From the NCBI RefSeq assembly GCF_002879865.1, contig NZ_PNXY01000007.1:186001-250000 (forward strand): a stretch of DNA of 64,000 bases, written 5' to 3'. Source of the stretch: Paraburkholderia rhynchosiae (GTDB taxonomy: Bacteria > Pseudomonadota > Gammaproteobacteria > Burkholderiales > Burkholderiaceae). Positions 44,355 to 54,378 of the stretch are shown here, in pieces. The notes under the pieces were generated by a model. The model saw nothing but the letters and a program-made list of their open reading frames with translations. It did not search any database and was not told where the DNA came from. The first letter of the stretch is position 1. Each line of letters begins with the position of its first letter. A program made the position numbers and the translations under genes.

Positions 44355-47300
44355 ATGACGAATCCCACTTCCGCTTTACTGGTCAAGCCGATTCATCTGG
44401 TGCCGTCCGCCGCGCGTCTGACGACGCCGCTCGCGCAACATCTGCACAAGTCGTTGCGCGGCGACGTGTTATTCGACGCGGCGAGCCGCGGCCGATATGC
44501 GACGGACGCATCGATCTATCAGATCATGCCGACGGGCGTGGTCGTGCCGCGCGATCAGGACGATCTGCGCATCGCGCTGGAAATCGCCCGCAGCGAAAAA
44601 GTGCCACTGCTTGCGCGCGGCGCCGGTACGAGTCAATGCGGGCAAACGGTCGGCGAAGCGCTCGTGATCGACACGAGCAAGTGGCTGAACAACATCGTCG
44701 ATTTCGACGCCGAGGCTCGCACCGTCACCGTCGAGCCGGGCGTCGTGCTGGACCATCTGAACGCGTGGCTCAAACCGCACGGTCTATGGTTTCCGGTGGA
44801 TGTGTCGACGGCCGCGCAGTGCACGATTGGCGGCATGGCGGGCAACAATTCGTGCGGCTCGCGTTCCATCGAATACGGCAACATGGTGCACAACGTCGAG
44901 GCCATCGACGCGATTCTCGCCGATGGCAGTGAAGCGCGTTTCGCATCATTGCGCGAAGCGCCGCAAGGCGCGCGTTTGCAGCAGATACTCGAAGGCGTGA
45001 AGCGGATCGCGCAGCGCGAGCGCGACGAAATCGTGGCGCGCGTGCCGAAAGTGTTGCGCCGTGTGGCGGGCTACAACATCGACCTGTTCGATTGCCAGAA
45101 CCCCCGCGCTTATACCGACGACGGCGTGGCCAATCTAGCGCATCTGCTGGTCGGCTCCGAAGGCACGCTCGCGTTCAGCCGTCAGTTGACGCTGAAGCTC
45201 GTGCCGCTGCCCGCGCATAAAACGCTGGGCGTGGTCAACTTTCCGACCTTCTGGCAGGCGATGGATCTCACGCAGCACATCGTCAAGCTGAAGCCGGTGG
45301 CAGTGGAGCTGGTCGATCGCACAATGATCGATCTGGCGATGAGCAATCCCGCGTTTCGTCCGGTGGTCGAAAAGGCGCTGGTCGGCGAGCCGCAAGCCGT
45401 GCTGCTCGTGGAATTCGCCGGCGAGTCGCTCGACGCGCAACACGAGTCGCTCAGGCAGCTTGCCGAATTAATGGCCGATCTCGGCTTGCCCGGCTCAGTC
45501 GTCGAAATGCCGGATATGAATGCGCAAAAGGCGCTGTGGGAAGTGCGCAAGGCCGGGCTCAACATCATGATGAGCATGAAGGGCGACGGCAAGCCGGTGT
45601 CTTTCATCGAAGACTGCGCGGTGCCGCTCGAACATCTGGCCGAATACACGAGCAAGTTGACGGAGGTGTTTCATCGGCATGGCACGGAGGGCACCTGGTA
45701 TGCGCATGCGAGCGTCGGCACGCTGCATGTGCGGCCGATTCTCGATATGCGCCGCGACGGCGCGATCAAAATGCGCGCAATTGCCGAGGAGGCGGCGGCG
45801 CTGGTGCGCGAATACAAGGGCGCCTATTCGGGCGAACATGGCGACGGCTTGTGTCGCGGCGAATGGGTTGCGTGGCAATACGGGCCCAGGCTCAACGAGG
45901 CGTTCAGCGAGATCAAGGCGCTGTTCGATCCGGACAACCGCTTCAATCCCGACAAGATGGTGCGTCCGCCGAAAATGGACGATGCTCGCAATTTCCGTTT
46001 CGCGCCGGACTACCGGGAACGGCGCATTGAAACGGCGTTGGACTGGTCGGCATGGAATGTCCAGCGCGATCCGCTGACGGGCCGCGAAAGCGCGCCCGGC
46101 AGCGGCAACGATCTGTCAGGCGGGCTCGCGAAAGCCGTCGAGATGTGCAACAACAACGGCCACTGCCGCAAGTTCGATGCGGGCACCATGTGCCCGAGCT
46201 ATCGCGTGACGAAAGACGAACAGCATCTGACACGTGGACGCGCGAACACGTTGCGTCTCGCGATCTCCGGCCAACTCGGCGAAGCCGGATTAGCGAGCGA
46301 CGACGTTAAGGACACACTCGATCTGTGCGTGTCCTGCAAGGGCTGCAAGCGCGATTGTCCGACCGGCGTCGATATGGCGAAGTTGAAGATCGAGGCCCGC
46401 GCGGCGCGTGTCAAACGTCATGGCCTGAGGCTGCGCGACAAGCTCGTGGCCTTCATGCCGCGTTACGCCGCAGCCGCGAGCCGCATGCCGGGCTTGATGG
46501 CGCTTGCCGATAATGTGCCGCTGTTGTCGGCGTGGTTCAAGCGTTCGGTCGGCTTCGCCGGCGAACGGAGCTTGCCGCGCTTCAGGAAGTCGTTTTTATC
46601 GAGCGCAACGCCGACCGTAAACGCACATGGCGCCGTGTTAAAGGAAGTGCTGTTGTTCGTCGACACGTTCAACAACAACATGGAGCCTGACAACGCGCGG
46701 GCTGCGCAGCAGGTGCTGGAGGCGGCCGGCTACACGGTGCATTTCAATACGCGTCAGGGCGAGCGGCCCGTGTGCTGCGGGCGGACATTCCTCGCCGCGG
46801 GTCTTGTAGATGAAGCGAAGCACGAAGCGCGGCGCATGTTCGATCTGTTCAAGCCATTCGTGGAGCGCGGCGTGCCGATTGTCGGTCTGGAGCCTTCGTG
46901 CCTGCTGTCGTTGCGCGACGAGTTTCTGCACTACGGTTTCGGCGACGAAGCGCAGCGGCTTGCCAGCCAAGCGTTCCTGTTCGAAGAGTTTCTGGTGCGC
47001 GAGGAAAAGGCAGGACGCTTGCAGCTCGCGTTAAAGCCCTTGGCCACGCCGCAGGCGCTGGTGCATGGCCATTGTCATCAGAAGGCTTTCGACGCCTTCA
47101 CGCCCGTGCAAACCGTATTGAAATGGATTCCTGAGCTGAAGGTATCGACGGTGGAGTCGTCGTGTTGCGGGATGGCCGGCAGTTTCGGCTACGAAGCGGA
47201 ACACTATGCGACGTCGCAGGCCATGGCGGAGTTGTCGCTATTGCCGGCAGTGCGCAAGATCGACGGCAATATGGTCATGGTCGCAGACGGCACGAGTTGC

Positions 47301-47375
47301 CGGCATCAGATTCACGATGGCACGGGCGTCGAGGCCATTCATGTGGCGCGCGTGCTCGCGATGGCATTGCAGTGA
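44355..47375 (+). CDS. FAD-linked 2-hydroxyacid dehydrogenase fused to Fe-S/CCG module
   Basis: A 1006-residue membrane-associated flavoenzyme of the YdiJ/D-lactate-dehydrogenase type. The FAD domain spans about residues 30-260 (RGAGTSQCGQT, TIGGMAGNNSCGSRSIEYG). The substrate cap follows, then a ferredoxin-like two-cluster section with GHCRKFDAGTMCP and CVSCKGCKRDCPTG. Two CCG repeats follow (PVCCGRTFLAAG, SSCCGMAGSFGYE) as in GlpC/GlcF/LldE proteins that pass electrons to quinone. All modules are in one chain, 48 bp after the FAH-type gene. ATG 44355 is preferred over TTG 44328. Its substrate is most likely a 2-hydroxyacid of this pathway. Confidence 0.88.
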   Translation: MTNPTSALLVKPIHLVPSAARLTTPLAQHLHKSLRGDVLFDAASRGRYATDASIYQIMPTGVVVPRDQDDLRIALEIARSEKVPLLARGAGTSQCGQTVGEALVIDTSKWLNNIVDFDAEARTVTVEPGVVLDHLNAWLKPHGLWFPVDVSTAAQCTIGGMAGNNSCGSRSIEYGNMVHNVEAIDAILADGSEARFASLREAPQGARLQQILEGVKRIAQRERDEIVARVPKVLRRVAGYNIDLFDCQNPRAYTDDGVANLAHLLVGSEGTLAFSRQLTLKLVPLPAHKTLGVVNFPTFWQAMDLTQHIVKLKPVAVELVDRTMIDLAMSNPAFRPVVEKALVGEPQAVLLVEFAGESLDAQHESLRQLAELMADLGLPGSVVEMPDMNAQKALWEVRKAGLNIMMSMKGDGKPVSFIEDCAVPLEHLAEYTSKLTEVFHRHGTEGTWYAHASVGTLHVRPILDMRRDGAIKMRAIAEEAAALVREYKGAYSGEHGDGLCRGEWVAWQYGPRLNEAFSEIKALFDPDNRFNPDKMVRPPKMDDARNFRFAPDYRERRIETALDWSAWNVQRDPLTGRESAPGSGNDLSGGLAKAVEMCNNNGHCRKFDAGTMCPSYRVTKDEQHLTRGRANTLRLAISGQLGEAGLASDDVKDTLDLCVSCKGCKRDCPTGVDMAKLKIEARAARVKRHGLRLRDKLVAFMPRYAAAASRMPGLMALADNVPLLSAWFKRSVGFAGERSLPRFRKSFLSSATPTVNAHGAVLKEVLLFVDTFNNNMEPDNARAAQQVLEAAGYTVHFNTRQGERPVCCGRTFLAAGLVDEAKHEARRMFDLFKPFVERGVPIVGLEPSCLLSLRDEFLHYGFGDEAQRLASQAFLFEEFLVREEKAGRLQLALKPLATPQALVHGHCHQKAFDAFTPVQTVLKWIPELKVSTVESSCCGMAGSFGYEAEHYATSQAMAELSLLPAVRKIDGNMVMVADGTSCRHQIHDGTGVEAIHVARVLAMALQ

Positions 47376-47403
47376 TGCGCCAGAGGTCGGCCGGCCTCGA
47401 ACG

Positions 47404-48453
47404 TCAGACCGTGACGGCCTGCCGGTACGCGGTAGGCGACACGCCCACGCCCTCGCGAAAACGGTGGCTGAAATGGCTGGCGTTCGCGTAGCCGCATAGT
47501 TCGGCGACTTGCGCGAGCGGCAGCGCCGTGCTGCGCAACAGCGTGCGGGCGCGCTCGAGCCGCTGCTGCGCGATCCACGCAGCGGGCGGCAGTCCAAACG
47601 ACGTGCGGAACATGCGCGCGAGATGAAACTCCGACAACGCCGCCACGCTCGCCAGTTCGCCGAGCGTGAACGGTTGCGCAAGATGGCTCTCGATGTAGTC
47701 ACGCAGGCGCCGGCGAGTCGCCACGGACAAACCGCCCCTCAGCGATAAACCGATCCGGCGCACGCCTTGCGCACGCAGCAACAGACTCAGCACTTCATGC
47801 GCGGTTTCGTTGGTGCGCAGCAAACCGTCGGCGTCGTCCCAATGTTCATTCGCGAGCGACTGACACAGACCGGCGATGCGGGTGTCTTCGAAATAGGTGC
47901 GATCGGCGAGTGTCAATTCGCGCGGCTCGCGGTCCAGTTCCTGCACGGCGCGCTGCGTGAAGTGCTCGGGCAGGAAGTAAAGGTGCATGAAGTGCATGTG
48001 CCCGCGCACCCACCAGCGCGATTCGTGGTCGCCGGGCAATGCGCACAGTCGCGACGGCGCGCCGTAACGCCCCGGCATTTTCTGACGCTCGGTGCGATAG
48101 CCGCCATCCAGATAGCACGACAGCGTGTGGTGGCCGGGCCGGTCGTACACCGTCTCGGCGACTTCCGTGTCGCGCGTCCAGACGGCAATCGCCAGGCCGT
48201 CGCCGAGCCACGCGAAGCGGTCCAGGTTCGCGTTCGAGCTGCTCAGCGTGTGACACACCGACTGAATGCCGAACGGCGTTTCAGTAGCGTCGATCACAGG
48301 GACGGGCGGGCTCGTGTTCACGGAACGGGTGGATATCTGGTGCAAGGGATAAGCGCCAGTATACGGCCAGCCACGCACGCAGTCATACGCGGCCGCGCCT
48401 TGCCGCGAAAAGTGCGCAATCCTGGACAAGTCCCGCCGCTTGCGATCACGCAT
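47404..48453 (-). CDS. AraC-family transcriptional regulator
   Basis: A 349-residue regulator. The C-terminal AraC DNA-binding domain (about residues 245-345) has both helix-turn-helices: FTLGELASVAALSEFHLARMF with R-x-F, and LPLAQVAELCGYANASHFSHRFREGVG followed by SPTAYR. The N-terminal ~230 residues are a variable sensor with His-rich patches. ATG 48453 avoids overlap with the divergent EamA gene; ATG 48492 would overlap its start by two bases. It probably regulates that exporter. Confidence 0.85.
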   Translation of the reverse strand: MRDRKRRDLSRIAHFSRQGAAAYDCVRGWPYTGAYPLHQISTRSVNTSPPVPVIDATETPFGIQSVCHTLSSSNANLDRFAWLGDGLAIAVWTRDTEVAETVYDRPGHHTLSCYLDGGYRTERQKMPGRYGAPSRLCALPGDHESRWWVRGHMHFMHLYFLPEHFTQRAVQELDREPRELTLADRTYFEDTRIAGLCQSLANEHWDDADGLLRTNETAHEVLSLLLRAQGVRRIGLSLRGGLSVATRRRLRDYIESHLAQPFTLGELASVAALSEFHLARMFRTSFGLPPAAWIAQQRLERARTLLRSTALPLAQVAELCGYANASHFSHRFREGVGVSPTAYRQAVTV

Positions 48454-48490
48454 AGTAGAACTCCCGTATTCGCTGTTGCAGGCTTGATCC

Positions 48491-49387
48491 ATGAATCTGT
48501 CGCTTTATGCCGTTACCGTTCTGATCTGGGGCACCACGTGGATTGCGATCAAATGGCAATTGGGCGCGGTGCCGCCGCCGGTGTCGATCGCGTGGCGCTT
48601 CTGGATCGCCGCATTGGTGCTGTTCGCGCTGCTGCGCATCATGCGCCGGCCGATGTGGCCGCCGCGCGCCGCATGGCGGTTACTGTTCGCACAAGGACTG
48701 GCGCTCTTCTGCGTCAACTTTTTATGCTTCTACTACGCCGAACAGGTCGTGCCGAGCGGCCTGGTCGCGGTGGTGTTCTCGACCGCGCCGCTGCTCAACT
48801 CCATCAACGGCCGGCTTTTCATGGGCCGCACATTGCAAGCTTCCGCAATTGCGGGCGCGATGCTCGGCCTCGTCGGTATTGTGTGTCTGTTCGTTCAGCA
48901 GATGAGCGGGCATCTCGGCGATCACGCTGCATGGCTCGGGCTTGGCATCGCGTTTCTCGGCACTTTGTGCTTCTCGGCGGGCAATCTGTTGTCGAGCCGC
49001 ATGCAGTCGATGGGCCTGCATCCGTTCGCTACCAATAGCTGGGCGATGCTGATCGGCGCCAGCGTGCTGACAATCGGCAGCGCGCTGGCCGGCTTCTCGT
49101 TCGCCATCGAGCCGTCCGCACGTTATCTCGGTGCGCTCGCGTATCTCGCGGTGTTCGGCTCGGTGATCGGCTTTACCGCGTACCTGATGCTCGTCGGGCG
49201 CATCGGCCCGGAGCGCGCGGCCTATTCCACCGTGCTGTTTCCCATCGTGGCGCTGGCGGTATCGACAGTATTCGAGGGCTACCAGTGGTCCGCGTTGGCC
49301 GTAGTCGGATTGCTGCTGGTGGTCGCCGGCAACCTGGTCGCGTTCGATATGACCCGGCGACTCTTCGGGCGGCGAAGTCACGCTTAG
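48491..49387 (+). CDS. EamA/DMT-family exporter
   Basis: A 298-residue inner-membrane protein with ten predicted helices and two EamA repeats: TVLIWGTTWIAIKWQLGAVPP at the start and the second repeat near FLGTLCFSAGNLLSSRM. Family members export amino acids, nucleosides or drugs; the cargo is unknown. It is divergent from the AraC regulator, with ~40 bp between starts. Confidence 0.88.
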   Translation: MNLSLYAVTVLIWGTTWIAIKWQLGAVPPPVSIAWRFWIAALVLFALLRIMRRPMWPPRAAWRLLFAQGLALFCVNFLCFYYAEQVVPSGLVAVVFSTAPLLNSINGRLFMGRTLQASAIAGAMLGLVGIVCLFVQQMSGHLGDHAAWLGLGIAFLGTLCFSAGNLLSSRMQSMGLHPFATNSWAMLIGASVLTIGSALAGFSFAIEPSARYLGALAYLAVFGSVIGFTAYLMLVGRIGPERAAYSTVLFPIVALAVSTVFEGYQWSALAVVGLLLVVAGNLVAFDMTRRLFGRRSHA

Positions 49388-49675
49388 TCAGCGCATGGTT
49401 CATGCGCGCGAAGGCGAGCCTTTGGGGAAATGGCAATACGTAAAGAGGACGTAAAAAGGCCTGAATAACTCCAATTGGTGAGCTCTTGCGCGAGCCTGAC
49501 AAAACTCACCGATTCATTCTCGCAAGGCCGCGCTACAGCAGAAAAACTGGCTCTCCGCGCGAACTTATGCGCATCGAATATTTGCTTTGCTAAACACTTT
49601 AAACAAATTTTTAATCAATTAATTCACGCGTTTTCTATGCGACGATAAAAGCGTCACTCGCAAGGAAAAACCGTC

Positions 49676-51859
49676 GTGAAACTCCTCTCCCGTCTGGGCA
49701 TGGCATTGATGTTTTGCCACAGTCTTTTTCCCGTTACCGCATCGGCGCAATCACAACTCACGTACAGCACGTCGTGGATTGGCAATAGTTTTGGTTTCGG
49801 CGACAGCAAATGGGTGCAGCAGGATATCCAGGCAATCAGCGTCGGCGCCGACGGTACTGTTTATACGAATGCGCCATGGGACGAGAGCGGCAGCGAAATC
49901 GCCGCGTATCGGGCGGGCGACAAAGTCGGTGTCGCCGGCTTCACGCACGGTTGGGGCGCCGCCGGTGGCGATGCCGTCGCGGTGAACCCTACGTATCTGT
50001 ACGCGGCGATGTCGATCGGTAGCGAGAACAACAGGCTGGTCGGCACGGACTATCCGCCGGCTGGGCAGACCTGGTACGGCATTACGCGCCGCACGCTGGC
50101 GAATCTCTCGGCCGGCGTCGCGTTCAGCGGCGGTGTGGGCAACAGCGCGAACGCAACGAAGAACAGCTTTTTGCCCGTCGACACGGTGACCACAGGCACC
50201 GACGCGGCCATCCGCGGACTCGCCGCCACGGACAGCGAACTGTACTTGTCCGACACCTACGCCAATCGCATCGTCGTGTTGAACGCGAACTCCATGCAGC
50301 CTTTGCGCTCATGGAGCGTGAGTTCGCCGGGACGCATCGCTATCGACACGGATTCGACGTTATGGGTGATAAGTGGCGTATCGTCAGGGATACTAACTAT
50401 TGTGCACTTCACTGCCAACGGCGACGCGCTCGCCGGCACGTTGCCGTTGCCTGCCGGCGCGATTCCCGCCGACATCACCGTCACGCCGTCAGGACAAGTT
50501 CTTGTCGCGGACAATGGCCCGTCTCAGCAGATTCTGGTCTTCAACAAGGACGCCAACGGTCAGCCGCAAGCCGCCGCGCCGCTCGGCACGCGCAACGGCC
50601 TTTTTCACGTGGTCAAGGGCGTGCCCGGCAACTGGCGCTTCAATGGCATAACGGGTATTGGGCTCGATCCGGCGGGCAATCTCTACGTCGCACAAAACGG
50701 CGAAGGACCGCGGCCGCCGGGCTCGGCATCCGTCGGGCAAGGCGCGGTTCTGGAAAGCTATGTGTACAGTTCGCACGCGTTCAACTGGCGGCTGTACGGC
50801 CTGACATTCGTCGACAGCGCCGCGTTCGATCCGGCCACGCCGACTTCCGTCTACACGGGCTCGAAGCGTTTTACGCTCGACTATAGTCAGCCTGCCGGCC
50901 ACGAATGGTCATATGCGGCGTTCACGCTCGATCGTTTCGATTATCCCGACGGTCCGACGTTTCACCAGCCGCGCGGCGTGCGCGGCGAGCCGATGGTGCG
51001 GAGGATCAACGGCCAGCCGTTTCTCTACACGCTAGATCCAGGCGCACATTATCTGAACGTCTATCGCTTCGATACCGCGCGTGGTCAGATGGCGATTCCG
51101 TCGGGCCTGCTCGCACAAAATCCGCAGCCGGGCACGTGGCCTTCTGGGCAGCCGAGCTATGGCGAATGGCTGTGGCGCGACGTCAATGGCAACGGCGTCG
51201 TCGACACGAGCGAGATCACCAGCAATCCGTCGACCGGCAGCACAGTGGGCAACGGCTTCTGGTGGGTGGACACACCTGGCAACATCTGGCTTGCGACGCC
51301 GCTGAGCGGCATCCGCGAGATGCCGTTGCAAGGTCTCGATTCCGCTGGCAATCCGATCTACACCTACGCAAGCTCGAAGATGTTCGCGATGCCGCAGCTG
51401 TTCACGCGGCTCGCGCGGTTGGTCTACATCGCGGAGACGGACACCATGTATCTCTCCGGCTTCACGAGCGCGATTCCGTGGGACTCGACGCATTGGAAGG
51501 AGGCCGGCCCGGTGCTCGCGCGCTACGACAACTGGAGTGCGGGCACGCCCACGCAGCAGTACGCGGTCTCGCTGCCATGGAACACGCAGACCACGCCGCA
51601 GACGACCACGGTGGGCGTCGCGGTGGCCGGCGACTACATCTTCGTTGCTGAGTTGTACACGGCGAAGGTGGATGTCTACGACGCGCGCACCGGTCAGCCG
51701 GTCGGTTATATGACGCCGGGCGCGAGCGTGGGCAACACGAGCGGATGGGTGGATGTGTATCTCGGCATCAGCGCGGCGAAACGCGACAACGGCGAGTACG
51801 TGATCCTGGTCGAAGACGACGCGCGCGCAAAAATCCTGATGTATCGGTGGACGCCTTAA
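49676..51859 (+). CDS. Secreted NHL/beta-propeller-like protein
   Basis: A 727-residue exported protein. The signal peptide (residues 1-24, ending VTASAQS) precedes repeated blade-like segments such as LYLSDTYANRIVVLNANSMQ, SGQVLVADNGPSQQILVFNKD and LDPAGNLYVAQNG, which are NHL-repeat-like, followed by a WLWRDVNGNGVVDTSEI section resembling a calcium-binding dockerin-type loop. No enzymatic motif is recognised. It starts with GTG behind CAAGGAAAAACCGTC. It is probably periplasmic or extracellular. The 288-bp gap before it is AT-rich near 49570-49625 and likely carries its promoter. Confidence 0.75.
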   Translation: MKLLSRLGMALMFCHSLFPVTASAQSQLTYSTSWIGNSFGFGDSKWVQQDIQAISVGADGTVYTNAPWDESGSEIAAYRAGDKVGVAGFTHGWGAAGGDAVAVNPTYLYAAMSIGSENNRLVGTDYPPAGQTWYGITRRTLANLSAGVAFSGGVGNSANATKNSFLPVDTVTTGTDAAIRGLAATDSELYLSDTYANRIVVLNANSMQPLRSWSVSSPGRIAIDTDSTLWVISGVSSGILTIVHFTANGDALAGTLPLPAGAIPADITVTPSGQVLVADNGPSQQILVFNKDANGQPQAAAPLGTRNGLFHVVKGVPGNWRFNGITGIGLDPAGNLYVAQNGEGPRPPGSASVGQGAVLESYVYSSHAFNWRLYGLTFVDSAAFDPATPTSVYTGSKRFTLDYSQPAGHEWSYAAFTLDRFDYPDGPTFHQPRGVRGEPMVRRINGQPFLYTLDPGAHYLNVYRFDTARGQMAIPSGLLAQNPQPGTWPSGQPSYGEWLWRDVNGNGVVDTSEITSNPSTGSTVGNGFWWVDTPGNIWLATPLSGIREMPLQGLDSAGNPIYTYASSKMFAMPQLFTRLARLVYIAETDTMYLSGFTSAIPWDSTHWKEAGPVLARYDNWSAGTPTQQYAVSLPWNTQTTPQTTTVGVAVAGDYIFVAELYTAKVDVYDARTGQPVGYMTPGASVGNTSGWVDVYLGISAAKRDNGEYVILVEDDARAKILMYRWTP

Positions 51860-51969
51860 TCCCGATCGTGTTCGCGCCGATCACGAATAGACGGCAACGC
51901 GCGATCGGTATATAACAACATGAAAGGATGGCTCGTTCACCGACGCTTCAAACGGAGAGATGCTTCATC

Positions 51970-52227
51970 ATGACGCAAGACGTAACGCCTAAGCCGCCCA
52001 CGGGCGACCGGCCCGATCTGGAAAACCTCGACGCAGCGCTCAGTCACGTGGATCAGCAGGTGTCCTCCGGCAGCATTGCGTCGGGCGCAGCCAAGGGCAT
52101 TCTGTATAGCCTGATCGAAACGCTCGGCGCATTTGTCGGCGATCCCGATTTGCCCGAGCACGCGCGTTCGGGCTATGAAGGGCTGCTCGAAGCCGCTCGC
52201 GAACTGCGCGCGAAGCTGGAGCACTAA
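51970..52227 (+). CDS. Small acidic helical protein (DUF4404-like)
   Basis: An 85-residue soluble protein starting MTQDVTPKPPTGDRPDLENL and predicted mainly helical (IASGAAKGILYSLIETLGAF). The size and helical hairpin recall small DUF4404-type proteins, but I am not certain. Start chosen at 51970 with GAGAG upstream. The following LysE gene is on the same strand but 140 bp away. Confidence 0.6.
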   Translation: MTQDVTPKPPTGDRPDLENLDAALSHVDQQVSSGSIASGAAKGILYSLIETLGAFVGDPDLPEHARSGYEGLLEAARELRAKLEH

Positions 52228-52367
52228 CCGGGGCTCGCGGCTTTGCGGTTGCGATTGAAAGATTAGCGCTTGACGATTGCGATTCGTCATCGCAATCGCG
52301 CGCCGCGTCCGGCCACGCCGCTGTCTGTGATAAAAAGGCGCACTGTTTCCAACATTGCGCCTTTTCC

Positions 52368-52967
52368 ATGTTTTCTGTGTCCGCTATCGCGTTATTGGCC
52401 GCCGGCATCGTCGTCGTGCTGCTTACGCCGGGGCCTACCAATACGTTGCTCGCGTCGGCGGGTTTGCGCCAGGGCGTGCAGCGCTCGCTGCCGCTCGTCG
52501 CCGCCGAACTCGCCGGCTATCTGGTCTCTATTTCCGTCTGGGGACGTTTCCTCGCTCAAGCCGCGCATGCATTGCCGTGGCTGCCGTCGCTGCTGCGCGT
52601 GGCAGCGGGTTTGTACATCGCCTGGCTTGCCGTCGATATGTGGCGCGCGGCCGTCGCGTTGCCCGATTCGACGCAGCGGACCAGCGGCATGCATACGCTT
52701 TTCATCGCGACGCTGCTCAATCCGAAAGCTCTGCTGTTTGCGGGCACGATCTTTCCGGCCGCCGCTTTCGCACATTGGCCGACTTATCTCCTGGCGATGC
52801 TGACGTTCGCGTGCCTGCTAATGCCGATCGCGCTCGCGTGGATCGCGTTCGGCGCGGCGCTCGGCAGCGGCAAGTTGAAGTGGCTCGATCCGGCGAAGAT
52901 GCAGCGCGGCGCGTCGATCGTGCTCGGCGTGTTTTCGCTGTCGCTAGCGTGGTCGGCGTTGCATTGA
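52368..52967 (+). CDS. LysE/RhtB-type exporter
   Basis: A 199-residue membrane protein with six predicted helices. VVLLTPGPTNTLLASAGLRQG is the LysE/RhtB signature after helix one, and LNPKALLFAG marks the second conserved loop. Family members export amino acids such as lysine or threonine; the cargo is not predictable. It is convergent with the YcaQ-like gene. Confidence 0.88.
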   Translation: MFSVSAIALLAAGIVVVLLTPGPTNTLLASAGLRQGVQRSLPLVAAELAGYLVSISVWGRFLAQAAHALPWLPSLLRVAAGLYIAWLAVDMWRAAVALPDSTQRTSGMHTLFIATLLNPKALLFAGTIFPAAAFAHWPTYLLAMLTFACLLMPIALAWIAFGAALGSGKLKWLDPAKMQRGASIVLGVFSLSLAWSALH

Positions 52968-52988
52968 CTGCGCGCGCGGGCCGCGCGC

Positions 52989-54224
52989 TTACACTTCGAC
53001 GCGGTCGCCGACGCTGCCTCGCACGCTCAGCGCTTTTCGCCACTCCGGCGGTGCGGACGTGATTTGCAGTTGCGGCGTGCCATGCCAATCCGCGCAACGT
53101 TGCAACGCGCGCCGCAGATCACCGGCGAGCCGCGCACTCGGACGCACGCCCGGTTCAATATGCACCGACTTCAATTCGAAGACGCCTTGCGCGCGATGCG
53201 CTTTCGCATCGACGCGGCCGACGAGGCGCCCGCGGCTCAGCAGCGGCAGCACGAAGTAGCCGTATTTGCGCTTCGCCGCGGGCGTATAGCATTCGATTGC
53301 GTAGTCGAAGTCGAATAGCGCGGCGGCCCGCTTGCGGTCCCACACGACCGGATCGAACGGCGATAGCACCGTTGTCACCGTTGAGGCGAGCTTGCCGCTT
53401 GCCGCGTCGTCGAGCATTGACGCGAAATCGCGATGGACGAACGTGTCCTGCTTCCAGCCCGGCACCTGAACGGAAATCAATTCGCCGCGATCGGCGAGCG
53501 CGCGAAGTTCGTCGTGATAGGGACGGCGCGGCAGCCTGTAGTAGTCCGCCACCCAGTCCGCCCGCGCGACGCCGAGCGCACGACACGTGCGGCGTAACAG
53601 TTCATCAGTGACGGTGCGCGCCGGCGGCAGATCGCGTGCGTCGTTCCAGCCTGGCAATACGCGTTCGGTGAGATCGTAGACGCGCTGGAAATTGCGCCGC
53701 TCCGCGACCATCAATTGCCCGATGGCGAAGAGCACTTCCAGATGGCGCTTCTCGGGCTTCCAGTCCCACCATCCGTTGCCCTTGCCCGCCTCCCGAGCGA
53801 AATCCGCCGAACGCACCGGACCTGTGGCGCGGATATGCGCAAGCAGCTTCTCAATGTCCTCGCGATGCTTCTTATGCCAATCGGCCGCGTATTTCCAGCC
53901 CATGCCGCTCGGATCTAGCATCCGATGGCGCAGCAGGCCGTAGTCTTCCGTCGGGACGAAACAGGCCTCATGCGACCAGTATTCGAAGAGCTTGCCTTCG
54001 GCAAGATGGTCGTCGAGCCATTGTTGCGGATAGGCGCCGAGCCGGCTGAACAGCACAAGATAAGGACTGCGCGCGACGACGTGAATCGTGTCGATCTGCA
54101 ATTGCGCCATGCGGCGGATCGCGTCGAGCACGTCGGCCTTCACGGCTTTGCGGCGCGGCGGCGTCAGCAAACCTTGTGCGGCCAGATGCAGCGTGCGGGC
54201 GGCGGAAAGCGGAAGAATCTTCAC
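52989..54224 (-). CDS. YcaQ/AlkX-like winged-helix DNA glycosylase
   Basis: A 411-residue protein of the HTH_42/YcaQ family: ARTLHLAAQGLL at the N-terminus, then MAQLQIDTIHVVARSPYL, where QID matches the catalytic Gln-x-Asp of YcaQ-type enzymes, then HEACFVPTEDY, a C-terminal winged helix and SPFDPVVWDRKRAAALFDFDY. Characterised relatives unhook interstrand crosslinks and excise bulky alkyl adducts. The ATG at 54224 is followed by a hydrophobic N-terminus. It is convergent with LysE. Confidence 0.82.
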   Translation of the reverse strand: MKILPLSAARTLHLAAQGLLTPPRRKAVKADVLDAIRRMAQLQIDTIHVVARSPYLVLFSRLGAYPQQWLDDHLAEGKLFEYWSHEACFVPTEDYGLLRHRMLDPSGMGWKYAADWHKKHREDIEKLLAHIRATGPVRSADFAREAGKGNGWWDWKPEKRHLEVLFAIGQLMVAERRNFQRVYDLTERVLPGWNDARDLPPARTVTDELLRRTCRALGVARADWVADYYRLPRRPYHDELRALADRGELISVQVPGWKQDTFVHRDFASMLDDAASGKLASTVTTVLSPFDPVVWDRKRAAALFDFDYAIECYTPAAKRKYGYFVLPLLSRGRLVGRVDAKAHRAQGVFELKSVHIEPGVRPSARLAGDLRRALQRCADWHGTPQLQITSAPPEWRKALSVRGSVGDRVEV

Positions 54225-54378
54225 GCGAGCGTCGTTCAGTGAGTGACTGCGATGGCGGGCACAAGCCCGGCCTGAATCAGCAGACGCTACTGTAGCGTGA
54301 ATGCGGCAGAGAGATTGGCGATGGCGCGAAGCGCCTGAGCGGCCGCGTCACGGTCGCGCCTTCTCTCGCGCTAGAAGA

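Noticed and set aside
49474..49513. GGTGAG and CTCACC half-motifs as an inverted repeat before the propeller gene
   Set aside because: They match the iteron end only in six or seven bases and lack the CGGGAG part; spacing is also wrong. Likely chance or a local dyad.
53155..53586. Long Arg-rich frame in the YcaQ-like gene on another frame
   Set aside because: It is a shadow frame created by high GC codon bias; the YcaQ frame has recognisable motifs.
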